NCBI GenBank assembly: GCA_022059125.1
Contig: JAEUWY010000002.1
Span: forward strand, 5,419,363 to 5,483,362
Length of the DNA stretch: 64,000 nt
Origin: Corynespora cassiicola
Lineage: Eukaryota > Ascomycota > Dothideomycetes > Pleosporales > Corynesporascaceae
Direction: 5' to 3'
Each line of letters starts with the position of its first letter. Within the stretch, counting starts at the first letter, position 1. Position numbers and translations under genes: made by a program. Below, in pieces: positions 35,341-47,600 of this stretch. The notes below the pieces were generated by a model. It was not told where the DNA came from. It searched no databases and saw only the letters and a program-made list of their open reading frames with translations.

Positions 35341-36254
35341 CTTTAGAAAAAATAGAAAAGCTTTAATTTAAAAAATATAGTACTTAGCTAACTAATATTT
35401 AAATTAAAATTTATAACTAAAATTCTAAACTTTAAACCTGGTTTAAAAAAATTTAAATAAAATATATAAAAATTAAAAATTTTAAAATAAAAATAAGTAA
35501 TAAAAATATTTACAGTTTTTATTAAAAACCCGACTTTTAAAATTTAAAATAAATTTTTAATAGCGTTAATAATAATTTTTTACTATTTATTTATAATAAT
35601 TTAAAATTGAAAATTAAATATAAATTTAAAAGTGTAAATTAGAAGTCTAGAAAAATTAGTAAAATTTTTTAAAAAAAACTCATTTGAAATATAAAAAAAA
35701 GTATAGTTCTAATTTTCTTTTTATAATAGTCTAAAAAGTTTTAAATTAACTAAGTTTATAAAAAATAATTTACGTCAATATCTGCAGAAAACTTTAATTT
35801 TTTTAAAAAAAATTATTTTTTAAATAATACTTATTTAGAAGAATTAAAAGTAATTGTATGATTTTGAAATTTTAAAAAATTTTTAAAATAATTATTTTTT
35901 AAAAAATTAAACTAGTATAAAAAATATATATAAATATATTAAGTTTAAAATTTTTAAGTGAAGTAAAACTAATTAACTAGAATTATAAAAAAAATTAGTT
36001 AAGTTTTATAAAGTAATAAATGTTAAAAATTTATGAAAAGCTATATTTTTTAGAATTTACAGTCAAATTAAATATAAAAAAAAAATTCTATATTTATTTT
36101 TATTTTATTAATATTATGAGCTAAAAATATAATAATTAGTAAAACACTATATTAGCAGCTGTTTAAAATATTAATACAAAAAAAAAATATAAAACGTATT
36201 ATTAGTTTAGTTTATTTAAAATTTCTAGAAGTAGATTATAGTTAATATTATATA
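35341..36254. other. Unclassified AT-rich sequence
   Basis: Decayed repeat DNA with no readable protein motif and no boundary that I can define. Confidence 0.4.
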
Positions 36255-39057
36255 CAGAGAGGTGACATTAAAAAAAAAATATATATACTTTCTAACTACT
36301 ATAACTCTGTTATTAAAGCAGCTATTAAAATAAAAAAAAATACTGTTTTAAAGACATTTACAAAATCGTTTTTAGTTTAAAAAAAATCTCTAGTTTATAT
36401 AATATTAATAGCTTTAAAAACTTAAATAAAAGTATAGTAAAAAAAACGCAAATTTAAAAGCTAATTTATTTTTTTTCTAGCGTACAATTTTTATTTCTTA
36501 TTTTATAGAAATAAATATCTATTACTAATATATATATAACCGAAAAAAACTATTTATATATTTTTTAAAAATTGAATTATTATAGATTAAAAAATTAGAG
36601 TATTGCTTATAGAAGCAGATATTATGTAATAAAATTTTAATTTTATTTACTTTAATATTTTAACTAAAAATTTTAAAACAGTTTTTTTTATATAACTTTA
36701 TTATAAAGATAATAGCGTTTAAAGTTTTTACTAATTTTTTAAAAAATAGTATTTTTAAAAGTGTAAAAATAATTACTTTAAAAATTCCTATAACTTTCAA
36801 TAACTTTTTTAATTAAGATAGAGATATAATAGAATATATTAAATATAAATACTTCAAAAAGTTAAATTGTAAATTAAGAAAAAAAACTTCTAAATAAAAC
36901 TTTAAATAAATAAAATAAAGTTAAACACCTTTTTCTAATTTTAATTTTTTTTAGTTTTATTAGTATTTTTAATATAAGTTTTAGAGAAAAAAAGAAAATT
37001 ATATTTATTAAATATATACACAATAATACAACTTTTAAAAAAAGCGTATTCTTAATTAGAAAAATAAGTTTAAAATAAGATTTTCTTAGAAAAAAAGTAG
37101 ATGATTTTAGTACATATTTTTTAGTATTTAAACTGTTTTTTATAAATAATTTAGAATTTCTTAAAATATAGTTCCAACTAGAAAATTTTATTATAAAATT
37201 TTAAAAGTACTTTATTCAAAAAAATATTTTTTAGTACTTTTATATAAATTTTTAACAAAACTTAATTTTATAATTTTTTTTAGTAATTATTATAAGTTTT
37301 TTAAATTTTTATTTTTTAAAAAATTAATATAGCTTTATACCTATAAGCTAAAAATACTTATATATATTTTCAAAGCAATATAAAATATAGAAATTATTTT
37401 AAAATAGTATTTTAAAAATACTTAAAAATATATAATAAAAATAAAGTATATACTAAAAATTAAAAAACTTAAAATAAATCTATAATTTTTAATATTAAAA
37501 GTATTTTACTTTTTAGATATATTTTAATTTTATATTTCTAAATATTTACAGAGGGGTAACACGAATAAAAAACTAAAAAAAAGTTATACTTTTTAAACTC
37601 GTATAACTCTGTAACTAAACGAGGTATTAAAATTAAAAAAAAAAAACTAATTTTAAAGAAATTTATAAGCTCTTTTTTTTCTGTTTTTCTCTACTGTTTT
37701 TATTTTATTATTAATAAGCAGCGAGTATATTATTTTATTTCTGTTTTATTTTAGTTAGCACGTACTACCTATAGCGTAATTTTATATATTTTATAATGTT
37801 ATTTTATTACGTAATATAACATTAATACGTAATCTGCGCTTTTATTTTAAATAATAATAGTATTTTAATAATTTTTTCTGCTTTTAATTTATAATAACTA
37901 TAACTATAATTATATAACTTTTAAATATATGTTTAGTTTTTAAAATTTTATATCTATATTATATAGTTAATATAATTACTACTACTTACGCACTTACTTT
38001 TTAATACTATTATTTTTTACTATTTTAATTATTTTACGTACGTTTTTTACTATTACAGTTATATAAATATTATAGTAAAATTACGTACAGTATAGTTATA
38101 TACAGTATAGCTTATTATAGTAAAAGCTTAAAAAATTTTATAATTAACTAAATAAAAAAACTGTTAACGCTAAAAGTTACTTATAAATACTATTTTTTAT
38201 AACTACTATTATATAATTTATAATTACTATCGCATGTCAGCAGTTACTTAAATATAAAATATATATAATATATAAATTACTACTACTGCTGCTGCTGCTT
38301 AAACTATTACTTTTTTTTTAGCATTTTTAAAAGCTTATAAAAAAAAGCTATTTACTAAATAAAATATTTAAATAAAAATACTATATAATAAAGTTAAAAT
38401 TTAAATTTTAATCTGTTATTAGTACTAAAATTATAACTAAAATTTTAACTAAAACTTTACCTAAAATTTTAAAAAAAAAATATTTTTACTGTAAACTAAA
38501 GTTATTAAAATAATACTAACTATATTAAGTATAGCTGTAAAAATTAGAGCTTTATAAACTATTATAGCTATCATAGCGATTACAGTTATTAATATTACGT
38601 TAGTTATAAGCTGTTTTAGTTCTATAAAACAGCTTACTTATAATAAGTTTTAATTAAAATAAAATATTTTTTTCGCGATTTAGAAGAGCTGTAATTCAGA
38701 AGTTTTTATTAAAAATTTATTTTATATAGTTTTAGTATAGTAGACAGTATTTCTGTATTTATAGATATTAGAATTAAAATCTACAGCTTAATAACTTATT
38801 AAAAAAAAAGCCTTACTAGCTTATAAATTATAATTATTTACTTTAATATTATAATAACTTTAAATAGGTTTTTATATTACTATTTTAGAGCTTTAAAACT
38901 TTAAAACTTTAAAATAATATTTTATTTTAAGTTATTATAATTTTTATAACTTACATGCTTATAAAATAAAAATTACTTATATACTTATTAATAATCTAAA
39001 TGTTTTTTATTATTTTTAGTTACTGTTTTATTAAACGTCTAACTAGCGTTATTACTA

Positions 39058-39290
39058 CAGAGGGGTGACATTAAAAAAAAACCAAAAAAAAGTTATACTT
39101 TTTAAACTAGTATAACTCTGTAACTAGACCAGCTATTAAAATAAAAGAAAATTAATTTTAAAGAGATTTAGAGGTTTTGATTTTGTAATAAAAAAAATAC
39201 ATAGCTTATATAATATTTATTACTTAGAAATTTAAAGTAAAAGTATAGTAAAAAAAAGTATAAATTTAAAAGCTAATTTATTTTTTATTT
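39058..39290 (+). repeat. Left terminal inverted repeat of the Tc1 element
   Basis: It pairs with 40955-41187 with only scattered mismatches. Confidence 0.8.
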
Positions 39291-39524
39291 TAAAAATTAT
39301 TAAAACTTTTTATTTCACGCTAACTAAATTTAGTTTAGTATATATTACGTAAGCAAAAAACTGGAGCTAGAAATTAAGTTAAATATTAAAAAAATTAAAT
39401 TTAAAAAATAAAGTTTTGCTTATATAAGCACTAATTACATAATAATAAACTAGTTAAATTAGTATATAAATAAATATTTTAGAAAAAAAATTCTGAATCT
39501 CTATTTTCTCTGAACAAAGACAAG

Positions 39525-40785
39525 ATGGAACCTCAATTTTCAGACTATAAAGAAAAAGTTAATCTTTTATTAAAAGCCAATACACCTATTATAACTATTT
39601 CTAATATATTAAATAAAAATAAAACAAGTATTAAAAATACTATACAAAGAATAAATAAAAAAAATAAATTATTTAATAGCTTAAAAAAAGAAAGAAATCA
39701 AGATAAAATTAAGCTATTTAAAAGAGATAAAAGAATTATTAATAGGGATTTAATTAAAAGCCCTAAAAAAACAAATAAAAGAATATTACTAGAAAATAAT
39801 ATAAAAATATCTAAAAGAAGCTTACAAAGATATTTAAAAAAAGAAAATTATAGTATAAATATTAGTACTAAAAAGCCGTATTTAAATAAAAAAAAAGCTG
39901 AAATAAGATTAAAATACGCAAAAAAACAATTAAAAAATTTAGAAAATATAAATTTAAATAAAATTATATTTTCTAATAAGTCAGCAATAGAAAGAGGCTT
40001 AGGTTCTAGACAGGAATATATAAGAAAAAAGAGAAATAAGAGAGTAGGAGCTGAATTAGCTTTTATAAAATCAAATTGTAAGTAAAAAAAAAAATTAAAA
40101 AAATTAAAATTAATTAAAAATTAATTATAATTTTTTAATTTAATTACTTTTTTAAAAAAATTAATACTAATTAAATTATAGCTCGAGATATTGTTATATC
40201 AGTATAGGGAGCTATTTGGATAGGAGGAAGATCAGAATTAGTGTTTATTAAAACACCTAATTCTAAAAATAACTTTAATAATACGGATTATATACAAAAA
40301 GTATTAAAACCTATTATTAAAAAACAAATAAAACCCGGTTAGTTTATATACCTTTTTTTTATTTTTTTATTAAATTTATTATTTAATTAAATTTATTTAA
40401 TTAAATATTAAATTATAAAATTAATATAAATACTAATTAGTTTATAGACTGGAAATTTCAACAAGATAATTTAAAAATTCATACAGCTAAACCAGTTTTA
40501 AAATAGTTTAGAAGAAATAAAATTGAATTATTTGAACATCCAGCTTATAGCCCAGACTTAGCACCTATAGAAAATATCTGGGCTATATTAAAAAATAATT
40601 TAAAAAAATCAAATCCTAATTTATTAGGTAAAAAAAATAATAAAAAAGATAATACTTTATTTATAAACGCTATAAATAAAGAATGGAATTTAATTCCACA
40701 AAAAATAATAGATAATTGTATATTATCTTTACCTAGACGTTGGGAGGCAGTTAATAAAGCTAACGGGTATTATACAAAATATTAA
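39525..40785 (+). pseudogene. Tc1-family (DD34E) transposase, two introns, two stops
   Basis: Exons 39525-40077, 40182-40337 and 40448-40785 join into 349 codons including the terminator, the normal Tc1 transposase length. Intron 1 (104 nt) is GTAAGT...TACTAA...TATAG; intron 2 (110 nt) is GTTAGT...TACTAA...TATAG. The N-terminal 110 residues are Lys-rich helix-turn-helix DNA-binding sequence. The first catalytic Asp position is Asn (codon 39975-39977, FSNKSAIE). The second Asp is in QQDN (40465-40467) and the Glu in APIEN (40570-40572), with 34 residues between them. In-frame TAG stops at 40205-40207 and 40504-40506 fit CAG or TGG changed by RIP. It is therefore inactive. Confidence 0.88.
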
Positions 40786-40954
40786 TAATTTAATTAATTA
40801 TTAATATATTTATATAATTTAATTTTTGAAAAAAAAAATTCTACTATTAAATCTTTTTTTAAAAAAATAAAAAAGATATTTTTAAAAAAAGATCACAAGT
40901 ATATACTGTATACAACTTTAAAATAATAAAATAAAAAATAAAAATTTTACGCTA

Positions 40955-41187
40955 GAAAAAAAATAAATCAGCTTTTAAGTTTGCATTTTTTTTTACTATA
41001 CTTTTACTTTAAATTTCTAAGTAATAAATATTATATAAGCTATGTATTTTTTTTATTACAAAATTAAAGCCTCTAAATCTCTTTAAAATTAATTTTCTTT
41101 TATTTTAATAGCTGGTCTAGTTACAGAGTTATACTAGTTTAAAAAGTATAACTTTTTTTTTGGTTTTTTTTTAATGTCACCCCTCTG
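40955..41187 (-). repeat. Right terminal inverted repeat of the Tc1 element
   Basis: Inverted copy of 39058-39290. Confidence 0.8.
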
Positions 41188-42410
41188 TATTTATACTTAT
41201 TATCTGTACTTATTATTTAGTTCTAGTCTAGTAAAGCTAAAAGAAAAGGACTTCTACAGCTTTTTAGATAAGCTCTTTTGTAGTATTATAAATAATATAT
41301 AGTTTTTTTATATTTATAGCTTACTAATTTAAAGTAAAAGTCTAGTAAAAAAAAGCGTAAATTTAAAAGCTAATTTATTTTTTATAAAAAAATTTATTAA
41401 AACTTTTTATTTTATACTAATTTAATAAGATTTAGTCTATATTACGTAAGCAAGAAACTAGAGCTAAAAATTTATCTTAATATTTTAAAAATAAAGTTTT
41501 TGCTTATATAAGCACTAATTATAAAATAATAAACTAGTTAAATTAGTATAAAAAAACATTTTAGAAATAGAGATCTGAATCTCTATTTTTTCTAAATAAA
41601 AATAAAATAGAATTTTATTTCTCAGACTATAAAGAAAAAGTTAATTTTTTTTAAGTAGCTAATATATCTATTACAACTATTTCTAATATATTAAATAAAA
41701 ATAAAATAAGTATTAAAAATACTATATAAAAAAATAAAAAAAAAGTTTATTGTATAAATATTAGTACTAAAAAGCCGTATTTATATAAAAAAAAACTAAA
41801 ATAAAATTAGAATATATAAATTGTTTTTTAAAATATAGAAAATATAAATTTAAATAAAATTATATTTTCTAATAAGTTAGTAATAGAAAAAGGCCTAGTG
41901 TAAGGCTGTGTTTTATTATAACCTATTATAGCCTATTATAGAGTGTTCTAGATTAGCTTTAGTTTCGCTTTTTTAAAAGAAATAAAAGAACTATTTTTTA
42001 ATAATGAACTGTATATAATTTTTAATCTAATTTTTTTTATAAATACTATTATTTAATAAATTCTAGTATTTAAAATATAAAATTTTAAATATTAATAACT
42101 AATTTCTAATAAAAAGAAGTTTTTTTTTAAATTTTTATAGTACTAGTATACAGTGTAATTAGTAATAAAAAAATAATAATTTGTAATTAGTAATCTATAA
42201 CTTACTAATATTATTAAACTTTAAAAAAAATTATAGCTATATACTATATATAGCTTTACTAGAAAAAAATAAAAATATTACGCTAGAAAAAAAATAATAA
42301 CGCTATTAAATTTAGTTTTTTTTTTTAATCTTTTATTTAGTATTTTTTTAGAACTAAAAATATTATATAAGCTAAAAAAGAATTCTTTTTTAAAAATAAC
42401 CTGTTTATAA

Positions 42411-44307
42411 AAATATAGAGCGACTTATCTCTGATACAGCTTAAGTACTACTTAGAATAAAAGTTTACAGAACTAAAAAATAATTACAAATTAGAATCTA
42501 TAAGTTTTATACGAAAAAATATTTCTAAACTACAGAACTATCTAAAAATATTATATTTTTTTATATTTTTTTTAAAAAAGTTTTATTTCTAGTTTAGCTT
42601 AGTACAGTTTTAGTTATAAAAAAAATAAAAAATTTAAATAGCTAAATATTTAAATTTAAGTTAGAGTTAGATTAAAAGTTAAAGTTAAAGTTTAGTTAGA
42701 AATTAAAATTACGTATATAATACTAAAAAGTAAATTAAAACTTTATATAAATAAAATTTATTATATTACTTTTTTTTAGTAAACAGATTATTCTAATCTA
42801 TTCTAAGTTATAGTTTATTTAGAAAAAATATAAATTTTTTTATTAAAAGCAGAGTATTTTTTTTATTATTTACTTTTTATTTTTTATATTTTATAGAAAA
42901 AAGCGTTGCGCGTTTGTATAACTAGTTAAATATTTAAAATATTACTATTTAGCTAGTATAAATTTAGCACTTTTTACTTTTTTTTTTTTTTTAACTATTA
43001 TATTCTATAAGTAGTCCGTTCTAATTCTAATATCTAAATTAATTTATTTTTAAAGCTTCTAACTATTTCAACAGTTCTGCTTTATTATACTTATTTTAAT
43101 TTTATTTAATATTTTATTAGTAGTTTACTATAAAATATATCTGCGCGCCTATCGCGTTTTAGCTAAAAAAAATATATTATTAATCTTAAATTTATATTAA
43201 TTTTAAGTAAAAAATATAAATACTGTACAGTTTAAAAAAGTTTTTATAAACTAGTATATATTTAATTTAGAGCCTATTCTAAATAGTTAACTAATACTTT
43301 ATTTTTAGATTTTAGAGTACTGCACTAATAAGTACAAAATATAAATATAAACTATAAATAACTAAAAAAAAAGTTTAAACTATATTTTATTTTTTATTAC
43401 TATAAAAATTACAGCTAAAGCAGTTTTAATAGTAGTTTAAATAACTAAAACAGAGTTAAAGCGTATACAAATGAAAAAAAAATTATTAGCTATTTATACG
43501 CTTTTAAAAACGGTTTATAAAAATATAAAAAAAATAAATTAAAAGCTAGCTAATTTAAAAATAGTTTATTTTTATAACTTAATTTACGCGGGTTAGAAAA
43601 AAGCTACTAATTTTACTAAGTTTTTTTTAATAAAATAGTTTTAGTAGATAAGCAGATTAGCTAAAACTTTAATAAAGCTTAATAATAAATTAAAACTAAA
43701 AAAATTAAATAGTATTATATTTATTTATAATAAAAATAAAAAAAATTAATAGTTAGGCTGGAGGCGGGTTTAAAATAAGTTCTAAGTAAATACCTAATAA
43801 CTATTTTATACTACTTTATTATTTTATAAGTAATTTATATATATATATATATATATTTTATATTTAAAGCTATTAGTTTAGAGATTAGAGAGGTTTTAGC
43901 TTATCTGAGTATTTATTATAAAATATTTTAAACTTATAAAAAATATTTTTAAAGTTAGATATATTATACTATATAAAGTTTAGGTTATATCTAACTTAGC
44001 TTATTTAGTATTTTAGTAATAAATATACTAGTTTACTAGCAAGACTATTTTTAACTTTTTATTTTTCTATTTTATTAATAAATACTTTAATAGATTTTAG
44101 AGTTTTTTATTTTAAAAGTAAAAATATTTAAGTTTTTATAGAAAATATCTAGTATAAATATATTATAAATTTTTAATTTAGAAAGTAGTTTAAAATAGTA
44201 TAAGTAGTTTATTTTTTTTATTATTTTAAAGAGATCTATTTACTGTTCAGACAGCTTTTAACTTAGTTTTATTAAAAATAAATTTTTAGTTTTTAAATAT
44301 ACTTAAT
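42411..44307 (-). mobile_element. Remnant, possibly of an older Ty3-like element
   Basis: Decayed AT-rich DNA. Together with 51114-52117, 57335-58879, 59955-60773 and 62630-64000 it would sum to about 6.6 kb once younger insertions are removed, a plausible size for one Ty3/Gypsy element on the minus strand. No motif is readable in this portion. Confidence 0.3.
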
Positions 44308-44676
44308 TATTAAAACTATGCTATAGGCTATAAGCGAGGCTAGAGAGCAAGTAGCTGCTTAGGTTAATTCTCAGAGATAAATACTAGTAGAGTTACGTAA
44401 ATAAAACGATATATAATATACTGTATAGGTCTCTGTGTTAGCGATAGAGCATAATAAATTAATAGTTAATTCTAAATAATAGATTTGCTAATAAAATAAA
44501 TATAATTATAAAGTATAATTATGTAGACTATATATATGTGCCTGAGGCTTCTGCTTAGTACTACTTAGTTACTTAGTACTGCTAAATAAACTAATTAACT
44601 AAGTATATTACATAACTAGCTATAGCAGTATAACTCTGTTAGCTCCGTTATTAGCCTATATTTATAGCTTATAATA
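44308..44676 (-). repeat. LTR (3' LTR by element orientation), Ty3 element 1
   Basis: 369 bp, starting TATTAAAACTATGC and ending CTTATAATA. It is homologous to the three other LTRs, which have the same length. Confidence 0.85.
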
Positions 44677-47600
44677 CTATTTTTTCTTTAACTTAGCTTA
44701 GTTTTCTAAGCTAATATATAACGTGCGGGTTTTTTTTATTACTGCTTACTTTTATAATAATACCTAAAATATTAACAGTTTTTAGTACTGTCTGCTGTTA
44801 TTATCTAGCTAATTTTATTAAAGCTGTAGAAGAAGTTATAGTTTAAAAATATTTAACTTACGTAAAGTATAAATAAGTGTGTAAAGTATATATTTATTTT
44901 AGAAAGTATAGTAAGTATCTGTATCGCGGGCAGTAGTATAATATTTATATTACTTAATTTAAGTTTTAGTATTTTACTAAAAAAAAAAAATTATAATAAT
45001 AAATAAAGAAGTCGCGCGAAGCGCAGAATACAGCTATAAAAACGTATAAAAAAGCTTTAAAAAACTTATAGGTAGCGAAAACTAAAAAAAAACAGCTTTA
45101 TTAATAGATAGACTTACTTAATTATTATACGGAAAAAGCTATATTAGTAGAAAAATAAAATCTAGAGAAGTAAAAGTAGTAGAAATATAAAGTATTATCT
45201 AAAGTTTTTACTTTTAACAGTTCTTCTAAAAATTTTACTTTTAATTTTTTTCTAAGCACTTAGAGCGCTATTAAAAGTTTTTCTAATAATTTTTAAAAAG
45301 TATCTGTATTATCTGCTAGTTTTTAAGTGTTTAGTTGTATATAATATATCGCCTTTCTTTAAATATATTTTTTTTAATTACTTTTATATAGTAGTAGAAG
45401 TAATTTTATTTTTAGTTTTTTTTAAGTAGTCGCTAACAGTTCTTTAGATTTTATTCTAGTTTCTAAGTATTTTCTAAATTTAGGTATTTTTTTTATTTAA
45501 CTAACTATTTCTATATAAAGTAAGTATTATAAAATTTGTTTTATTTTATCTCGCAGTAGTCTACTAGCGCTTTTATTTTAAATTTAACTTTTTTTTCTGT
45601 TTTATAATAGAAGTATTTTTAAACTAGTATTTCGGCGTCAGCAGGTTTTAATAGTAATATATAAAATACTAAATATATTCTAGTATTAGTAGAAAGTTAG
45701 AGTTTATAGTTAGCTAGTCTCTTTTGTTCTAGAATTAAAAATAGTTTAACTTTAACGTAATCTAATTTCTTGCTTAGTTATATTATTTAAAAATTTTTTA
45801 TAAAAAGATATATTTTATTCTCTTTTTTTAGCTAAGGTGCTATTTTTCGTTTCTAGTTAATATAAGAAATAGTTTTACGTTATGCTGTCTCGATATTTTT
45901 CTGTAATTATTTATAAAGTTTTTATAATTCTTCTAATTTATCTATTACTTAACTTATAACTAGCTTAATTTATTTTTTTTTAATTTTTAGTAGTAAAAGA
46001 TTTAGATATGTCCCGTGTAATACGTAATAAAAAAATTATTTTATTATTACTAATTCTCTGTTGTTAAATATAAGTTATACTATAAATAATAGTAATATCT
46101 AATTATTCTGTTTTTAGTTGCTATATATTTATAAATATATTTTTATAGTCTAGTTTATTTTTTCTGTTTAACCGTCTGTCTGTAGATAGTATACTGTTAA
46201 TAATTTTTTTTTAATTCTAATAGCTAATATTAGTATTATTTAGTAGTTTAATATAAAAAGTTTATCTCTGTCGCTAATAATTAATTAAAATAATTTATAA
46301 TACCTAACTACGCGATTTAAAATAATCTATACTAATTTTAGCGCAGTATAGTTATTTTTAAATAAAATTATTTCTGCGTATTTCGTAAATCTGTCTATAA
46401 CTACTAAAATAATATTATAAAATATTTTAAAAACTAAATTATAAGATGTTAGTAGTCCGGTAATAAAGTTTATAGTAATATTTATTTAGAGTTTATTTAG
46501 TATTTCTACAGCTTATAGTTTTTTATATTAAGCGTGTATACTGTGCTTATTTTTCTAACATATTATATATTTTTTAATAAACTTTATTACTTTACTTTTT
46601 AATTTAGAGATATCGTACGTTCGTTATATTAGTTTAATTATTTATTTAATATTTAGATATTTATGCAACAGATCTTCGTAATACTACTAGATAATAGTTT
46701 AGTAAAATTTTTTTAGTATTTATTAATATACTGTTATAATAAAATTAATACTGTGTGCTAGCTTTAAAGTACTATCTAACACTTACTTAAAAATAGCAGT
46801 TTTATTTATTAATTTAGTTTCTGCGATGTCTGTTTTTCGACTTAAAATATCTACTTTTCTATTTTTTTTACTTAGTATATAAATAATTTTAAATTTATAC
46901 TGTTTTAGTTTTTTACTCTATCTAGTATATTATCAGTCTAATAGTTTAGTTATTATAAATGTTATTAGGTTTTTATAGTTTAAGTATATTATAAGTTTTA
47001 AACAACTTTCTGCGTAGATTCTCTAATACTTAAAAAAATTTATAATAGTAAGTAATTTTTTATTATAAATATTATAGTTTTTTTTAGCTCTACTGAACTT
47101 TTTTAAATAGTAGATAATTAAGTACTATTTGCTTTTTTTAACTAATATATGTTTTTATTACTAGGTCTGATGCGTCTGTTTCTATACGTAAAAGTTTTCT
47201 ACTAATAAAAAATATAAAAACTAGTAGTAATATACTTACTTTTTTAAGTATTTTAAAAGCTTATTATTAGTCTGTATCCTACTTAAATAGTATATTTTTT
47301 TTAATTAATTTAGTAAGTAGTAGTGCTTTTTCTAAGTAGTAATTAATAAACTATCTGTTAAAGTTACAGAATTCTAAAAAAAATTATATATTTTTAACGT
47401 TTTTTAGCGTTAGCCAGTTTTTAACTACTTTAATTTTTTTTAAACTAATTTTAACTTTGTGTCTTTCTATAATATATTTTAAAAATTTAACTTTTTTTTT
47501 ATAGAATTTATATTTCTCTAGTTTAAGTTGTAGCTCTGCTTTTTCTAAATATTTTAATACTGTTTATACGTGCTAGACGTGTTTTTTAAAGTTTTTAAAA

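Larger units (their letters stand above)
39058..41187 (+). mobile_element. Youngest Tc1/mariner element with about 230-bp TIRs
   Basis: 2130 bp bounded by TA (39056-39057 and 41188-41189). Inverted ends begin CAGAGGGGTGACATT and stay nearly identical for about 230 bp. It is inserted in retroposon copy C. It carries the only readable transposase frame in the block and shows far fewer RIP changes than its relatives, so it is the latest arrival. Confidence 0.9.
37677..41277 (-). mobile_element. Long retroposon-like element, copy C, third layer of the nest
   Basis: Perfect 12-bp duplication ATAAGCTCTTTT at 37665-37676 and 41278-41289. Without the Tc1 at 39058-41187 the unit is about 1469 bp. The head is at the right (41190-41277). 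Its body is homologous to copies A and B. Confidence 0.78.
37549..41930 (+). mobile_element. Tc1/mariner element, second layer of the nest, truncated
   Basis: The left TIR starts CAGAGGGGTAACACG after TA (37547-37548). After the retroposon insertion, Tc1 leader and N-terminal transposase sequence resumes at about 41290 and is lost near 41920. RIP-mutated, with several stops. Confidence 0.65.
36255..42410. mobile_element. Tc1/mariner-like element, second family, outermost layer of a four-level nest
   Basis: It starts CAGAGAGGTGACATT after TA at 36255 and matches the reverse complement of 16357-15085 up to 37546. After the inner insertion the match resumes near 41950 and continues to about 42410 (reverse complement of about 14930-14430). 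Its right TIR is missing. No coding frame remains. Confidence 0.6.
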
